Positions 1 to 10,689 of a stretch of DNA of 41,970 nucleotides are shown piece after piece (position 1 is the stretch's first letter; every line of letters begins with the position of its first letter). Both the position numbers and the translations under genes were made by a program. The notes beneath the pieces were generated by a model that saw only the letters and a program-made list of their open reading frames with translations, ran no database searches and was not told the origin of the DNA. Origin of the DNA: an uncultured Alphaproteobacteria bacterium (GTDB lineage Bacteria; Pseudomonadota; Alphaproteobacteria; Rickettsiales; UBA1997); assembly GCA_903879805.1 (NCBI GenBank), contig CAIRMX010000139.1, positions 1-41,970 on the forward strand, read 5' to 3'.

Positions 1-22
1 CAGCATGACTTGGGAGTGTAAG

Positions 23-1294
23 TTAGAAAGCCTTACTAGCAATATCCCTACGACAAAACCCTTCCTTCCAATCAATCAAATTAACCGCCTCGTAAGCCTT
101 GTTGCGCGCGGTTTCAAACGAATCGGCACTTGCTACCACATTTAAAACCCGACCACCATTTGCAACAATTTTGCCATCTTTTTTGGCAGTTCCGGCGTGC
201 AAAATTTTCACGCCTGCAACTTTTTTCGCCGCTTCCAAATTCTTAATTTCAGTTCCTTTTTGATAGCCTTCCGGATAGCCATTAGCGCACATCACCACAC
301 AAACTAATTTTTGAGTTTCATCAAATTCTACTTCAACTTTATCCAAATTTCCGTCAATTGCGGCTTCAATCAAATCGATAAAATCAGATTTAATTCTTGG
401 CAAAATCACTTGGGTTTCTGGGTCACCAAAACGCGCATTAAATTCCAAAAGTTTTGGGCCATTTTTGCCCACCATTAATCCGGCGAACAAAATTCCAACA
501 AAGGGGCAGCCTTCTTTTTCAAGGCCGCGCAGGGTTGGTTTGATGGTGCTTTCGATAATTTCAGCTTCCATTTTTTTGCTAACCAGAGGTGAGGGCGCGA
601 AGGTTCCCATGCCACCTGTATTTGGGCCGGTTTCGTTTTCGCCGACTTTTTTGTGATCGTGAGCAAAGCCAAGTGAGACGAAGTTTTTGCCGTCGCAGAT
701 TACAAAATAGCTCACTTCAAAACCGTCTAAAAATTCTTCGATGATAATTTTTTTGCCAGCGTCACCAAATTTTCCAAGGAAGAATTCGGCAATATTTTCT
801 TCAGCTTCTTGCAAATTTTGGGCAATGATTACGCCTTTGCCAGCAGCGAGTCCGTCGGCTTTAATCACGCAAGGAAAGCCCAGTTTTTTGGCGAATGCTA
901 CAGCAGGATCTTTTTCAAAAAAAACTTCGTAAGCCGCAGTTGGCACCGAATTATCGATGGCGATTTTCTTCATGAAAATTTTTGAACCCTCAAGTTGCGA
1001 TGCTTTTTTGGAAGGACCGAAAGCGCGAATTCCTGCTTTTTGCAAATCGTCAACAAGCCCTGCAACTAAAGGCTGCTCAGGGCCAACAAAAACGAAATCG
1101 ATGTTTTCTTTTTTACAGAAATCGATAATTTTTTGATGCTCATCAATTGAAATTCCTTCAACGATTTCAGCAATTTCCGCGATTCCGGCGTTACCCGGTA
1201 ACACAAAAATTTTCTCTAATTTTGGTGATTTTTTAAACTGCTCGCAAATTGCGTGTTCTCTGCCTCCAGAGCCGATGACTAAAATTTTTTTCAT
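23..1294 (-). CDS. purD: Phosphoribosylamine--glycine ligase (GARS); start taken at ATG of MKKILVIGSGGREHAI, not the longer ORF start
   Basis: N-term KILVIGSGGREHAI, GPEQPLVAGLVD, PNTGGMGTFAPSP and FNARFGDPETQ motifs of PurD. Confidence 0.96.
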   Translation of the reverse strand: MKKILVIGSGGREHAICEQFKKSPKLEKIFVLPGNAGIAEIAEIVEGISIDEHQKIIDFCKKENIDFVFVGPEQPLVAGLVDDLQKAGIRAFGPSKKASQLEGSKIFMKKIAIDNSVPTAAYEVFFEKDPAVAFAKKLGFPCVIKADGLAAGKGVIIAQNLQEAEENIAEFFLGKFGDAGKKIIIEEFLDGFEVSYFVICDGKNFVSLGFAHDHKKVGENETGPNTGGMGTFAPSPLVSKKMEAEIIESTIKPTLRGLEKEGCPFVGILFAGLMVGKNGPKLLEFNARFGDPETQVILPRIKSDFIDLIEAAIDGNLDKVEVEFDETQKLVCVVMCANGYPEGYQKGTEIKNLEAAKKVAGVKILHAGTAKKDGKIVANGGRVLNVVASADSFETARNKAYEAVNLIDWKEGFCRRDIASKAF

Positions 1295-1377
1295 GAATGT
1301 GTGATTGCCTGTTGAAATTTGCTTACCAAAAAAATCTAATTCCTGCACCTCTATCCATCAACGTAATTTTAAAAAAA

Positions 1378-2037
1378 ATGAGCCTCAAAGAACATACCGT
1401 AAAATCTTACGATAAAGACTTGCAATCGATTGCCGGAACCCTTGACGACATGGTGGGATTGGTGATTCAATCAATCGAGATGGTGGCAAAAATGATTAAG
1501 CTGCGCGATGAAAGCTTTATCGAGGCAATTACAGTTCACGATTACAAAATTAATTCCCTCGATCATTTGATTGAGAAAAAAGTCACCGCGATGCTCGCGA
1601 TGCGTCAACCAATGGCGGTTGATTTGCGCTACATTATTTCATCTTTGAAAGTTTCATCAAATTTAGAGCGCAGCGGCGACCAAGCCAAAAGCATCATTAA
1701 AAAAATCGCTTTGATTGGATCTGAAAAATTTGAAAGTGACGTTGAAGAATCGCTAATTTCAATGATCGAAAACTGCAAAAAAATGGTGCAAGAAGCTGTT
1801 ACTTCATTCAACGATCAAGACGTTGATTTAGCTGAGCTGGTTCTAAAACAAGATGACGAAATCGACCAAATTTACAGCGATCTTTTTAGAATTATGGAGC
1901 ATGAAAATTTCAACAAAGAACAAGTAAAAAAACTTACCAATACTCTTTTCATCGCAAAAAGTTTTGAACGTTTGGCTGATCACTCAACCAACATTGCTGA
2001 GATCGCAAGCTTTGTTGTCACTGGAGAAATTAGATAA
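1378..2037 (+). CDS. phoU: PhoU-family phosphate signalling regulator
   Basis: Two PhoU-type helical repeats ([79 protein letters not shown]). ATG at 1378 preferred over ORF start at 1297. Confidence 0.9.
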   Translation: MSLKEHTVKSYDKDLQSIAGTLDDMVGLVIQSIEMVAKMIKLRDESFIEAITVHDYKINSLDHLIEKKVTAMLAMRQPMAVDLRYIISSLKVSSNLERSGDQAKSIIKKIALIGSEKFESDVEESLISMIENCKKMVQEAVTSFNDQDVDLAELVLKQDDEIDQIYSDLFRIMEHENFNKEQVKKLTNTLFIAKSFERLADHSTNIAEIASFVVTGEIR

Positions 2038-3017
2038 TGCAAACACGCGAAGAAAAACGCGAATCCGGCCAAATCGCCAAGCGCGACAATAAAGATTTGA
2101 TGGGTTTTGCCGAGAATTTTCCTAAAGATAAAATGGAAAGAAAACCCGACTGGATCCGCGTAAAAGCGCCAGTTTCTAAGGGTTACTACGAAACCAAAGA
2201 GATGTTAAACAAACACAAACTACACACAGTTTGTGAAGAAGCTGCTTGCCCAAATATCGGTGAATGCTGGGCGCAAAAACATGCGACCGTGATGATTTTA
2301 GGCTCGGTTTGCACAAGAGCCTGTTCATTTTGCAATATTGAAACTGGCAAGCCCGACGCGGTAAATCCGCACGAGCCAGAAAATGTTGGTGATGTTGCGA
2401 AAGTTTCAGGACTAAAACATATCGTAATCACTTCAGTTGACCGTGATGATTTAGCTGACGGTGGCGCTGACCAATTTGTAAAATGTATTGAAAGCGTGCG
2501 CAGAAAATCGCCGCAAACTACAATTGAAATTTTAACGCCCGATTTCTTACGCAAAAACGGCGCCCTAGAAAAAGTGGTTGCAGCAAAACCTGACGTCTTC
2601 AATCACAATATCGAAACCGTACCGGGACTTTACGGAACCATCCGTCCGGGAGCTCGCTATTTCCACTCACTTTGGCTTTTAAAACGCGTTAAAGAAATTG
2701 ATCCGTCAATGTTTACAAAATCTGGTTTGATGGTTGGCCTTGGCGAAACCAAAGAGCAAATTTTGCAAGTAATGGACGACATGCGCTGCGCCGACATCGA
2801 TTTTCTAACCATCGGCCAATATTTGCGCCCAACTTTGCGCCACGCGCCGGTTGATCGCTATGTTCATCCAGACGAATTCGAGCTCTACAAAAAAATGGCT
2901 TACAGCAAAGGGTTTTTGATGGTTTCATCGAGCCCACTGACTCGCTCTTCTTACCATGCGGGTGATGATTTTGCCAAGATGCGTGATGAGCGGAATAAGA
3001 GGCTTTTAGCCGCTTAA
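2037..3017 (+). CDS. lipA: Lipoyl synthase, radical SAM
   Basis: [13 protein letters not shown] auxiliary cluster and [10 protein letters not shown] radical-SAM CxxxCxxC; start overlaps phoU stop. Confidence 0.96.
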   Translation: MQTREEKRESGQIAKRDNKDLMGFAENFPKDKMERKPDWIRVKAPVSKGYYETKEMLNKHKLHTVCEEAACPNIGECWAQKHATVMILGSVCTRACSFCNIETGKPDAVNPHEPENVGDVAKVSGLKHIVITSVDRDDLADGGADQFVKCIESVRRKSPQTTIEILTPDFLRKNGALEKVVAAKPDVFNHNIETVPGLYGTIRPGARYFHSLWLLKRVKEIDPSMFTKSGLMVGLGETKEQILQVMDDMRCADIDFLTIGQYLRPTLRHAPVDRYVHPDEFELYKKMAYSKGFLMVSSSPLTRSSYHAGDDFAKMRDERNKRLLAA

Positions 3018-4819
3018 AATCGACTCTTTAAACTAGGCGAAGATCTTAAGGTAGCTGTTTCTGCTGCGCTACTTTCAAGTGTTCTAGGATAAGAAGATGG
3101 AGTTTCTGTGCGACTAAGGCTAATCGCTATTCCTAAATCAGCGATCTCACCCTTTAGGCTCTCGTCATATAATTCTTTGGCTACAGATTCAGAAATATTT
3201 ACATTAAATTCTTTAACCAAAATCATTGCCACATCGTAATGCGCATTATTTAGAGCTGTCTCAAAAGGCGTTTCTTGAGTAAGCGTGTTAACCGCATTTT
3301 TGTCGCATCCGTTTCTAATTAGTAGGCGAGCAATTTCTCCGTGGCCATGTTCACAAGCTATATGTAGAGCTGTTTGATCTTGGTTATTTTTATATTCTAA
3401 ATCTTCCCCTTTCTTAATCAGAAGTTCTGCGGCATTGCCGTAGCCATATTGGCAGAGCAAATGTAAAATTGTTGTTTGTGAATCGTCGGCAATATTGCTA
3501 TCTAAATTTTGCACAATTTTTTGCACAATTTTTTTCACAAAGGCTTCTCTCTGGAGCATAAAAATAGCATATCCCATCGGGTCACCAATATCAAAATCAT
3601 CACCAAAATTGTTTAGATCTTTTTCAAGGTGTTCACACATTTCTCTAAAGGCTGAAATCAGTGAATTGGATTTTTCAGCCTGATCCTCAATTGATGCACA
3701 ACTCTCAATTTTCAACTCGAGAGTTTCTCGAGGTATAATTTGTTTTGACCTTGCTACCATTTCTTGAAATGAGTTTTTTCGCTCAGCACTATTGCTTGAA
3801 AACTCTAGTACTGGCGATGGTTTTTTTACCATATCTCTGAAAGCTTGCGACATATTTAGTGACGAATCTACCAACGCAGAATTACCAGCATTATCTAAGT
3901 CATGAATGTCAAAGCCATTTCTAACCAGAATATTTACTATTTCTAAATGGTTAGAACTGCAGGCTAAATGTAGAGGAGTTTGACCTCTCTCATTTTTGTA
4001 AGTTTCATACTCTAGATCGTGGTCTTTTCGAGAATTTTGCAAAATCATCTCAACAATTTCTACGTGACCGTTTTTGCAAACTAAGTGTAAATATGAGTTA
4101 CCCTCATGATTTCTAGCATCCAACTTCTGAACCATTGGCATTAGTGCTTTTGCAATTTTTGCGTTTCCAGCTGCGCAGGCTAAATGAAGCGCTGTATTAC
4201 TAAAAGCATCTCTGGCATTGTGGTCACAACCAGATGCTATTAATTTTAGCGCAAGATCTGCGATGACTATTTCTGCTTGATCATTTTCAGAATTTAAAAA
4301 AACACTGTTGCACAAAAAGTGCAGTACAGTTCTTTCAAGATCATCTTTCGCGTTGAGATCAGTAATTTTTGGCAAAAGTTCTGAGACTAGATCAGTGTAA
4401 TCTTCTATATTTGGAATAGCGTCCAATCCCGTAGAAATCAGATGTAAGACAGACCTGTTATGCCAAACCTCTCGGCTATTATTAGGATTGGCTCCCCTTG
4501 CAACCAGAAGACTAACTGTTTTAAAAGCTTTCTGATTGGCGGCGGTAATAATTGGTGTAGTTTGAGAGCTATCTAAGGCATGAATATCAGCCCCCTTATC
4601 CAAAAAACTTTCTGTAATTTGAAGGTAAGGATCACCTAACAAACATGCTGCATGAAGAGGGTACTGAGTTGACTCAAGAACTTTTTTCATTTCTTCTAGC
4701 TGCAATTCCTCATCATAGACGCCTGTATTCTCGGTATAATTTTCATAATACCGAATTGATGAGGATGAGGAATCTTGTGAAGATGCTGTGGAAGAAGATT
4801 TTGAAGATGTTTTAGACAT
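3014..4819 (-). CDS. Ankyrin-repeat protein, about 601 aa
   Basis: Multiple ANK repeats (e.g. [70 protein letters not shown]); Ser-rich N-terminus. Confidence 0.9.
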   Translation of the reverse strand: MSKTSSKSSSTASSQDSSSSSIRYYENYTENTGVYDEELQLEEMKKVLESTQYPLHAACLLGDPYLQITESFLDKGADIHALDSSQTTPIITAANQKAFKTVSLLVARGANPNNSREVWHNRSVLHLISTGLDAIPNIEDYTDLVSELLPKITDLNAKDDLERTVLHFLCNSVFLNSENDQAEIVIADLALKLIASGCDHNARDAFSNTALHLACAAGNAKIAKALMPMVQKLDARNHEGNSYLHLVCKNGHVEIVEMILQNSRKDHDLEYETYKNERGQTPLHLACSSNHLEIVNILVRNGFDIHDLDNAGNSALVDSSLNMSQAFRDMVKKPSPVLEFSSNSAERKNSFQEMVARSKQIIPRETLELKIESCASIEDQAEKSNSLISAFREMCEHLEKDLNNFGDDFDIGDPMGYAIFMLQREAFVKKIVQKIVQNLDSNIADDSQTTILHLLCQYGYGNAAELLIKKGEDLEYKNNQDQTALHIACEHGHGEIARLLIRNGCDKNAVNTLTQETPFETALNNAHYDVAMILVKEFNVNISESVAKELYDESLKGEIADLGIAISLSRTETPSSYPRTLESSAAETATLRSSPSLKSRF

Positions 4820-5001
4820 GGGATTAAATCAAGGTGACTAACTTTCTTCAAAAGTAGCCGTCATTTTTGCTACGGCTATTTCGAAAATAGGTCCAATCAT
4901 TTTGGTTAAAAAAATTTAGTTAAATTCGAGGTGATTACAGTAGGCAGATACAATCCTTTTAGCAATAACTCTTGCACAAGAACTTGGACGGAGAATCGAG
5001 C

Positions 5002-5481
5002 TTATTTTTTATCAAAAACTTCCCGCCCTAATTTTCTTAAAGTCTCAGCTAAATCCTGATCTTCAACTCCAGAAATTTTATCCGACAAGAAATCTTCTTG
5101 GGCCTGCGGAAGCTTGATTTCTCTCACCTTATTACTCTCAACAATTCTTGGTTCCTGCTTAATAATAATTTTTGAAATGGTTTTAAAGCCGTAAAAACTG
5201 GCGATTCTTTCGATGATTATTTCAGAATTACTTTCCAAAAAAAATCCCACCGCCGAGTTGTAAACACCAATCGTCAGCTTGCCGCCAATGCCTTTTTCTT
5301 TGCCCAAAGTCACCGCTTTTGGGTAGCAAAATTCGGCATATTTTTTGCCGATTACTTCCTGCCAATTTTTGACCAAATTATTGATTAAGATGAATTCTTT
5401 TTTACTGCCTTGAAATAGCGGTTTCAGCAAGCTCGCCATTTTTTGTTCAATTGATTGTAAGCCGAAAGTTGCTTTAGACAT
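5002..5481 (-). CDS. DUF721/DciA-like protein (putative helicase-loading factor)
   Basis: Small protein with WQEVIGKKYAEFCYPKAV...LTIGVYNSAVGFFLESNSEIIIERIASFYGFKTISKIII, resembling alphaproteobacterial DciA. Confidence 0.75.
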   Translation of the reverse strand: MSKATFGLQSIEQKMASLLKPLFQGSKKEFILINNLVKNWQEVIGKKYAEFCYPKAVTLGKEKGIGGKLTIGVYNSAVGFFLESNSEIIIERIASFYGFKTISKIIIKQEPRIVESNKVREIKLPQAQEDFLSDKISGVEDQDLAETLRKLGREVFDKK

Positions 5482-6328
5482 TGGACAAAATTGTGGTTTT
5501 TTTAATGAAGAAATTGGGGAAATTTTTTGTAAAAAATTCTGCGGCTAAATTTAGTTTTTCGTCGCTTGCAAAAATCCCAAAACAACTCGCGCCACTTCCC
5601 GACATTTTAGCAATTTTGGCGCCGCAATTTTCTAAGTTATTTAAAATCTCAGCAATCGCGGGCAGGGTTGCAATTGCTGGAATCTGCATGTCGTTAGGAA
5701 GATTTTCTAACAAATCGAAAACGTCTTTTTTAAGTAGATCGGCAGTTGCAATCTTTGGTGAAAATTTGCCGTTAAATTTAGCGAAAATTTCTTTGGTTGA
5801 AACGGCGATTTTTGGATTAATTAAAAGTGCGGGAATCGCCGCAAATTTCGTAAAATCCTCAATAATTTCACCGCGACCTTTGACGATTGCGGCTTGGTTT
5901 CCCAGTAAAAAAGCAATGTCAGATCCAAAATTTAGAGAGATTTTTTGCAGGGTTTCTTTGCTCAAATTTAGAACAAAAATTTCATTCAAAGCCCGCAAAA
6001 AATAAGCAGCATCCGACGAGCCACCACCAAGTCCGGCGCCAACTGGAATGTTTTTGATAATTTTAATGTGAAGCTTTTTTGAAATGCCAAATTCAGCGGC
6101 AAAAAAATCTAAAATTTTGGTGAAGAGATTGTTTTTTTGATCGATTAACTCGGTGAATTCGCCGGCGATTTCTAATTTAAATTCATCGCTTTTTTCTATA
6201 ATCAACTCATCTGCCAAATCCAAAAAAGCAAAAAGCGATTCCAACTCGTGATAACCATCAGAACGCTTGCCCGTGAGCTTGAGGAATAGATTAATTTTCG
6301 CTGGGCATTTGCTGTGAAAGGTCTGCAT
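5474..6328 (-). CDS. ispE: 4-diphosphocytidyl-2-C-methyl-D-erythritol kinase
   Basis: CPAKINLFLKLTGKRSDGYHELESLF; GHMP motif PVGAGLGGGSSDAAYFL; KMSGSGASCFGIF. Confidence 0.96.
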   Translation of the reverse strand: MQTFHSKCPAKINLFLKLTGKRSDGYHELESLFAFLDLADELIIEKSDEFKLEIAGEFTELIDQKNNLFTKILDFFAAEFGISKKLHIKIIKNIPVGAGLGGGSSDAAYFLRALNEIFVLNLSKETLQKISLNFGSDIAFLLGNQAAIVKGRGEIIEDFTKFAAIPALLINPKIAVSTKEIFAKFNGKFSPKIATADLLKKDVFDLLENLPNDMQIPAIATLPAIAEILNNLENCGAKIAKMSGSGASCFGIFASDEKLNLAAEFFTKNFPNFFIKKTTILSNV

Positions 6329-6353
6329 TTTTGTTTTTTGAATTTCTTCAGTT

Positions 6354-6432
6354 TGTCACCCCGTCGAATGACGGGGTCCATCTCAAGACAGTTTATGTGA
6401 CGAAATAGACCCCGTCATTCGACGGGGTGACA
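6354..6432. repeat. Perfect inverted repeat, 25-bp arms (TGTCACCCCGTCGAATGACGGGGTC), dispersed element copy 1
   Basis: Arms at 6354-6378 and 6408-6432 are exact reverse complements; same core found at 39516-39615. Confidence 0.9.
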
Positions 6433-6442
6433 CGAGGAGGGA

Positions 6443-7804
6443 CTACTTCGCGCTAAGCGCCACGCCATAATTGCTGTTGCCGCGGCGTAAGAAGAGGTAG
6501 ATTTTTTTGCCTGATTTTCCGCCTTCCTCAATCAAAGTTTTAAGCTCGTCAATTGAAGCAATCGGCGTTTGATTAACCGATAAAATAATATCTCCCGCCA
6601 TCACGCCTTTGGTTGCGGCTTCCGATTTTAAGTTAACTTCTGCAACCAACACGCCTTGAAAACCGGCCTCGAGGCTGCGCATTTTTTTAATTCCAAGGCT
6701 TAGCTCAAGAACGCCAATTCCTAAAATTTGCTCAGAAGGCTTAAAAGATTGACGCTTTTCCGGAATTTTTACTTCAACTTTTTTAACGTCTTCATCCTTC
6801 ATTCGCGCCACTTTAACCGTTACGGTCTTAGCTTTTCCGTGACGCAGCAAAGTGATTTTAGCATGTTTTCCCACCGGATATTTCGAAATTATTTTTGGCA
6901 AAATTTTCATTTCCAAAACTTCCGACTCGTCAATTTTTACAATAATGTCAGTTGGTAAAATTCCGGCTTGGTCAGCAGGGCCGTCCTTGGTTACTTCAGT
7001 TACGAAAGCGCCTTTTGATTTTTCGGTTTTCATGGTTTCAGCAATTTCGTCCGAGATGTCTTGCACCGAAACACCAATCCAGCCGCGCACCACTTCGCCC
7101 TTGTCTTTAAGCTGTTTAACAATTTGCGTTGCCGTTGAAGAAGGAATCGCAAAACCAATGCCCACGCTGCCGCCGGTTGGTGACAAAATTGAAGTGCTAA
7201 TTCCGATAATTTCGCCTCTTAAGTTAAACATCGGGCCGCCGGAATTACCGTTATTAATTGCGGCGTCGGTTTGAATAAATTCGTCAACTTGACCGTTATT
7301 TAAGTTGCGACCTTTCGCCGAAACAATGCCGGTAGAAACAGACATACCAAGGCCGTAAGGATTGCCCACAACAATCACCCAATCGCCAATTCTAGCTTTG
7401 TTGGAATCGCCAAATTTAGCAAATTTCAGCTCTTTGTCGGTGTTAATTTTAAGCAGCGCAATATCGGTTTTTTTGTCGATGCTGACGATTTTTGCTTTGT
7501 ATTTTTCGCCGCTATTTAAGACCACAGAAATATCGCTGGCCTCATCAATCACGTGGTTATTGGTTACGAGCAGACCGTCTTTAGAAATAATAAATCCCGC
7601 ACCAAATTCTTGGGTGGCTGAAACATTTGAGGTGATTGCGATATTTACAACTGTAGGCAGCAGATCTTCCACCACATCTGCCAAACTGTTTAGTGCCACT
7701 TGCTTTGGGGATGCGACGATTTCTTTTTCAGCAGCTTTTTCTTCAGCAGCAAAGGCGTTGGCTTGAATAGTTAGCGCAGCAATTAGGAGTAGGATTTTTT
7801 TCAT
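6443..7804 (-). CDS. degP: Do-family periplasmic serine protease (DegP/HtrA) with PDZ domains
   Basis: Signal peptide; catalytic His (VTNNHVI), Asp (KTDIALLKI), Ser (NNGNSGGPMF); two PDZ-like regions. Confidence 0.94.
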   Translation of the reverse strand: MKKILLLIAALTIQANAFAAEEKAAEKEIVASPKQVALNSLADVVEDLLPTVVNIAITSNVSATQEFGAGFIISKDGLLVTNNHVIDEASDISVVLNSGEKYKAKIVSIDKKTDIALLKINTDKELKFAKFGDSNKARIGDWVIVVGNPYGLGMSVSTGIVSAKGRNLNNGQVDEFIQTDAAINNGNSGGPMFNLRGEIIGISTSILSPTGGSVGIGFAIPSSTATQIVKQLKDKGEVVRGWIGVSVQDISDEIAETMKTEKSKGAFVTEVTKDGPADQAGILPTDIIVKIDESEVLEMKILPKIISKYPVGKHAKITLLRHGKAKTVTVKVARMKDEDVKKVEVKIPEKRQSFKPSEQILGIGVLELSLGIKKMRSLEAGFQGVLVAEVNLKSEAATKGVMAGDIILSVNQTPIASIDELKTLIEEGGKSGKKIYLFLRRGNSNYGVALSAK

Positions 7805-8658
7805 TACTTACTTCCAAAATACTTAAAGAATTCTCCCTCGGGAGATATAACCATCTTGGTGTCAGCTTGAAATGCCTCTTTGTAAGCATTCATCGAGCGG
7901 TAAAAATCAGCAAATTCTGGGTCGCGACCGTAAGAATTAGCGTAGATTTTAATTGCCTCAGCCTCGCCATTACCACGCGCCAGATCGGCATCTTTTTTGG
8001 CGTTGGCCAACAAAATAGTTTTTTGCTTATCAGCTTCCGCGCGGATTTTATCAGCTTCTTCAGCACCATTAGCGCGAATTTCTTTTGCCTCTTTTCCACG
8101 TTCGGTTTGCATTCTGGCGTAAATCGCATCCGAGTTTTCTTTCGGCAAATCCGCGCGCATGATGCGCACATCAACGATTTTTATGCCAAATATTTCTGAC
8201 TCGTGGCTAACCACATCTTTGATTTTTTGCATGATCTTGCCGCGATCTTCGGTGAGCAATTTGCTTAAAATTTCTTCACCAATTACTTGGCGCAAACTTG
8301 AATCTAAAATGCCAGAAAGCTTGCTGGAAAGGCCTTGGGTGCTGCGAACTGTCGTATAAAATTTTAGCGGATCGATGATTTGATATTTGGCAAAAGCGTT
8401 AATAATTAAGCGTTTTTGGTCAGCCGCGATTACCTCTTGGTCAGCAATGTCGAGATCGATAATTCTTTTATCGAAGAAAAGTGCGTCTTGCAAAAGCGGT
8501 AATTTGAACTTGATTCCGGGCTTGTTGATAACGCGGATTGGCTCACCAAATTGCAAAATTAAAACCTGCTGGGTTTGGTTTACGGTAAAAATTGAGCTGA
8601 GGAAAATAATCATTGCGATGGTTGCGATGATTAGAATTTTTTTGGTTTGGTTGGTCAT
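7804..8658 (-). CDS. hflC: HflC membrane protease modulator (SPFH)
   Basis: FTVNQTQQVLILQFGEPIRVINKPGIKFKLPLLQDALFFDKRIIDLD; gene order hflK-hflC. Confidence 0.93.
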   Translation of the reverse strand: MTNQTKKILIIATIAMIIFLSSIFTVNQTQQVLILQFGEPIRVINKPGIKFKLPLLQDALFFDKRIIDLDIADQEVIAADQKRLIINAFAKYQIIDPLKFYTTVRSTQGLSSKLSGILDSSLRQVIGEEILSKLLTEDRGKIMQKIKDVVSHESEIFGIKIVDVRIMRADLPKENSDAIYARMQTERGKEAKEIRANGAEEADKIRAEADKQKTILLANAKKDADLARGNGEAEAIKIYANSYGRDPEFADFYRSMNAYKEAFQADTKMVISPEGEFFKYFGSK

Positions 8659-8669
8659 GTTTTTAAAAA

Positions 8670-9815
8670 TTAATTTGTTGTAGCTGCTTTTTTTCCCATC
8701 TCACTCATCGGAAAATAAGGCACCACGCCTGATCTTCCGGCACCTTTATCAATTAAAACCTTATCCGCATCGCGGTAAATTTTCTCCATTGTCTCGAGAT
8801 AAATACGCTTCTTCGTCACTTGCTTCGATTTAACATATTGATTGTAAACCGAGTTAAATCTGCCCGCTTCACCTTGCGCGTTGGTTACAACTTCTTGGGC
8901 AAAAGCTTGTGACTGTTCAGTCATTTGCGATGCGGTTCCGCGCGCTCTTGGAATGATGTCATTAGCATAGCTTTGCGCTTGGTTAATTTCTTTTTCTTTA
9001 TCGGCTTTTGCAGTTTGCACATCGCGAAAATAGTCAATTACTTGTGCTGGCGGATCAACGCGACGCAGCTGAACTAGAGTGATTCGCACGCCCGATTTGT
9101 AAGAATCTAGCGTTTGCTGCAGCAAAACTTTGGTCTCATCTTCAATTCTTTTTTTACCGTCACTCAAAGCATCAGCAATTGGCGTGCGCGCAATAATTTC
9201 GCGCATGGCGCTTTCCGAGCTTTGGCGAATTGTTTGATTGGGCTCAACAATATTAAAGACGAAATCAGTAATGTCAGAAATCTGCCACTGCACTTGAAAC
9301 TCAATATCTACGATATTTTCGTCGCCCGTTAGCATTAAACTTTCAGCATCAAAATTTCTTTTTTCATTTTTGCGCGAATTAGATGTGAAGCCGAATTCTT
9401 CGGTGTTCACCGTGGTGACACTTTTTTTAATTACTTGGCCGAAAGGGTAGGGAATTGCGTAGTTTAAACCGGGAGTTGCCACTTTGTAAAACTTGCCAAA
9501 GTAAAGCACCGCGGCGTTTTCATCAGGGTTAACTTTGTAAACACCAAGCGACATCCACAAAAGAATGAATCCCATTACGACAAGCCCAGAAATTGATCTT
9601 GGGGTTTTTTCAGAAAATTTTTTCCACTGATTGCCGCCTTTGCCGCTGAATAAATCTTTGAAGAATTCGTCAATTTTTTTAGCAAAATCTTCGAAGCTTG
9701 CTTCAGGTGCTTTTTGTTTCGGTTGCTCTTTTCTCGCGCCACCATTGTTTCCAGCACTATTTCCACCATTATTCCATGGGCCCCACGGGCCACCATTGGT
9801 AAAAAGTTTTAGCAT
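8670..9815 (-). CDS. hflK: HflK membrane protease modulator (SPFH), Gly/Asn-rich N-terminus
   Basis: MSLGVYKVNPDENAAVLYFGKFYKVATPGLNYAIPYPFGQVIKKSVTTVNTEEFGF. Confidence 0.93.
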   Translation of the reverse strand: MLKLFTNGGPWGPWNNGGNSAGNNGGARKEQPKQKAPEASFEDFAKKIDEFFKDLFSGKGGNQWKKFSEKTPRSISGLVVMGFILLWMSLGVYKVNPDENAAVLYFGKFYKVATPGLNYAIPYPFGQVIKKSVTTVNTEEFGFTSNSRKNEKRNFDAESLMLTGDENIVDIEFQVQWQISDITDFVFNIVEPNQTIRQSSESAMREIIARTPIADALSDGKKRIEDETKVLLQQTLDSYKSGVRITLVQLRRVDPPAQVIDYFRDVQTAKADKEKEINQAQSYANDIIPRARGTASQMTEQSQAFAQEVVTNAQGEAGRFNSVYNQYVKSKQVTKKRIYLETMEKIYRDADKVLIDKGAGRSGVVPYFPMSEMGKKAATTN

Positions 9816-9891
9816 TACTTGTTTGAATTATTGTTTTGAAGGAAGTGGTGATTTAGTTTTAGACCCCTCTTTTTCAATTACTTTTCTAAAA

Positions 9892-10689
9892 ATGACAGAA
9901 AAAACCTTGGCCGATTTCATGCAGCAAATTCCTGATGTCGTGGGTGTTAAAAAAATTATCGCTGTGGCTTCCGCCAAAGGCGGAGTAGGCAAGTCGACAA
10001 TTGCTTGCAACTTGGCAGTGAGCTTGAAGCTAGCCGGACTAAACGTGGCACTAGTTGACGCCGACATTTACGGCCCCTCAATTCCGCATTTAATGAATTT
10101 GTCTGACAAGCCTGAACAAGAAAATGGCTTGATCCTGCCGCTAATGTCGCAAGGCGTAAAATGCATTTCGCTTGGTTCGATGACTGATGCGGGATCTGCT
10201 GGTGTTTGGCGCGGACCGATGGTGACAAAAATTCTCTACCAATTAATCAGAAGCGTAAATTGGAAAAGCGACGGCAAAGAAGTGGACGTAATGATAATCG
10301 ACATGCCTCCAGGCACGGGAGATGTTTATTTGAGCTTGGCGGAGAAATTTCCGGTGAGTGGAATTGTCGTAGTTTCAACACCCCAAAGTCTTTCGGTGAT
10401 TGATGTGGTGAAATCGATTGATTGTTTTGTGAAATTAAAAATTCCTGTTTTGGGCCTAATTCAAAACATGTCTTTCTTAGAAATTGCGGGTGATCGCAAA
10501 TATTTATTTGGCAAAGACGGCGCTAAAAACTTAGCTGAAAAAATGGCGATTAAATTTTTAGGCGAGGTGCCGATTTTGCAGGAAATTTCTGACGCAAGTG
10601 AAGAGAGAGTTTGTTTTGTGACCAAAAACCCGAATTCAGAAATCGCCCTTTTATTTAAAAAAATCTCTTCCGACATCATAAAAATATGA
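9892..10689 (+). CDS. mrp: Mrp/ApbC (NBP35) Fe-S cluster carrier ATPase; start placed at 9892 (MTEKTLADFM)
   Basis: Deviant Walker A SAKGGVGKSTIACNLA; VDADIYGPSIPHLM; DMPPGTGDVYLSL. Confidence 0.93.
   Translation: MTEKTLADFMQQIPDVVGVKKIIAVASAKGGVGKSTIACNLAVSLKLAGLNVALVDADIYGPSIPHLMNLSDKPEQENGLILPLMSQGVKCISLGSMTDAGSAGVWRGPMVTKILYQLIRSVNWKSDGKEVDVMIIDMPPGTGDVYLSLAEKFPVSGIVVVSTPQSLSVIDVVKSIDCFVKLKIPVLGLIQNMSFLEIAGDRKYLFGKDGAKNLAEKMAIKFLGEVPILQEISDASEERVCFVTKNPNSEIALLFKKISSDIIKI

Noticed and set aside
465-932. Small ORFs on the strand opposite purD (and similar shadows over ligA, leuS, degP, lipA and others)
   Set aside because: Antisense or alternate-frame shadows of confidently identified genes; no independent motifs
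4850-4880. TAGCCGT...ACGGCTA hairpin as a terminator of the dciA-like gene
   Set aside because: Stem of only 7 bp with a short interrupted T-tract (CTTTTG), ~120 bp past the stop; too weak to call
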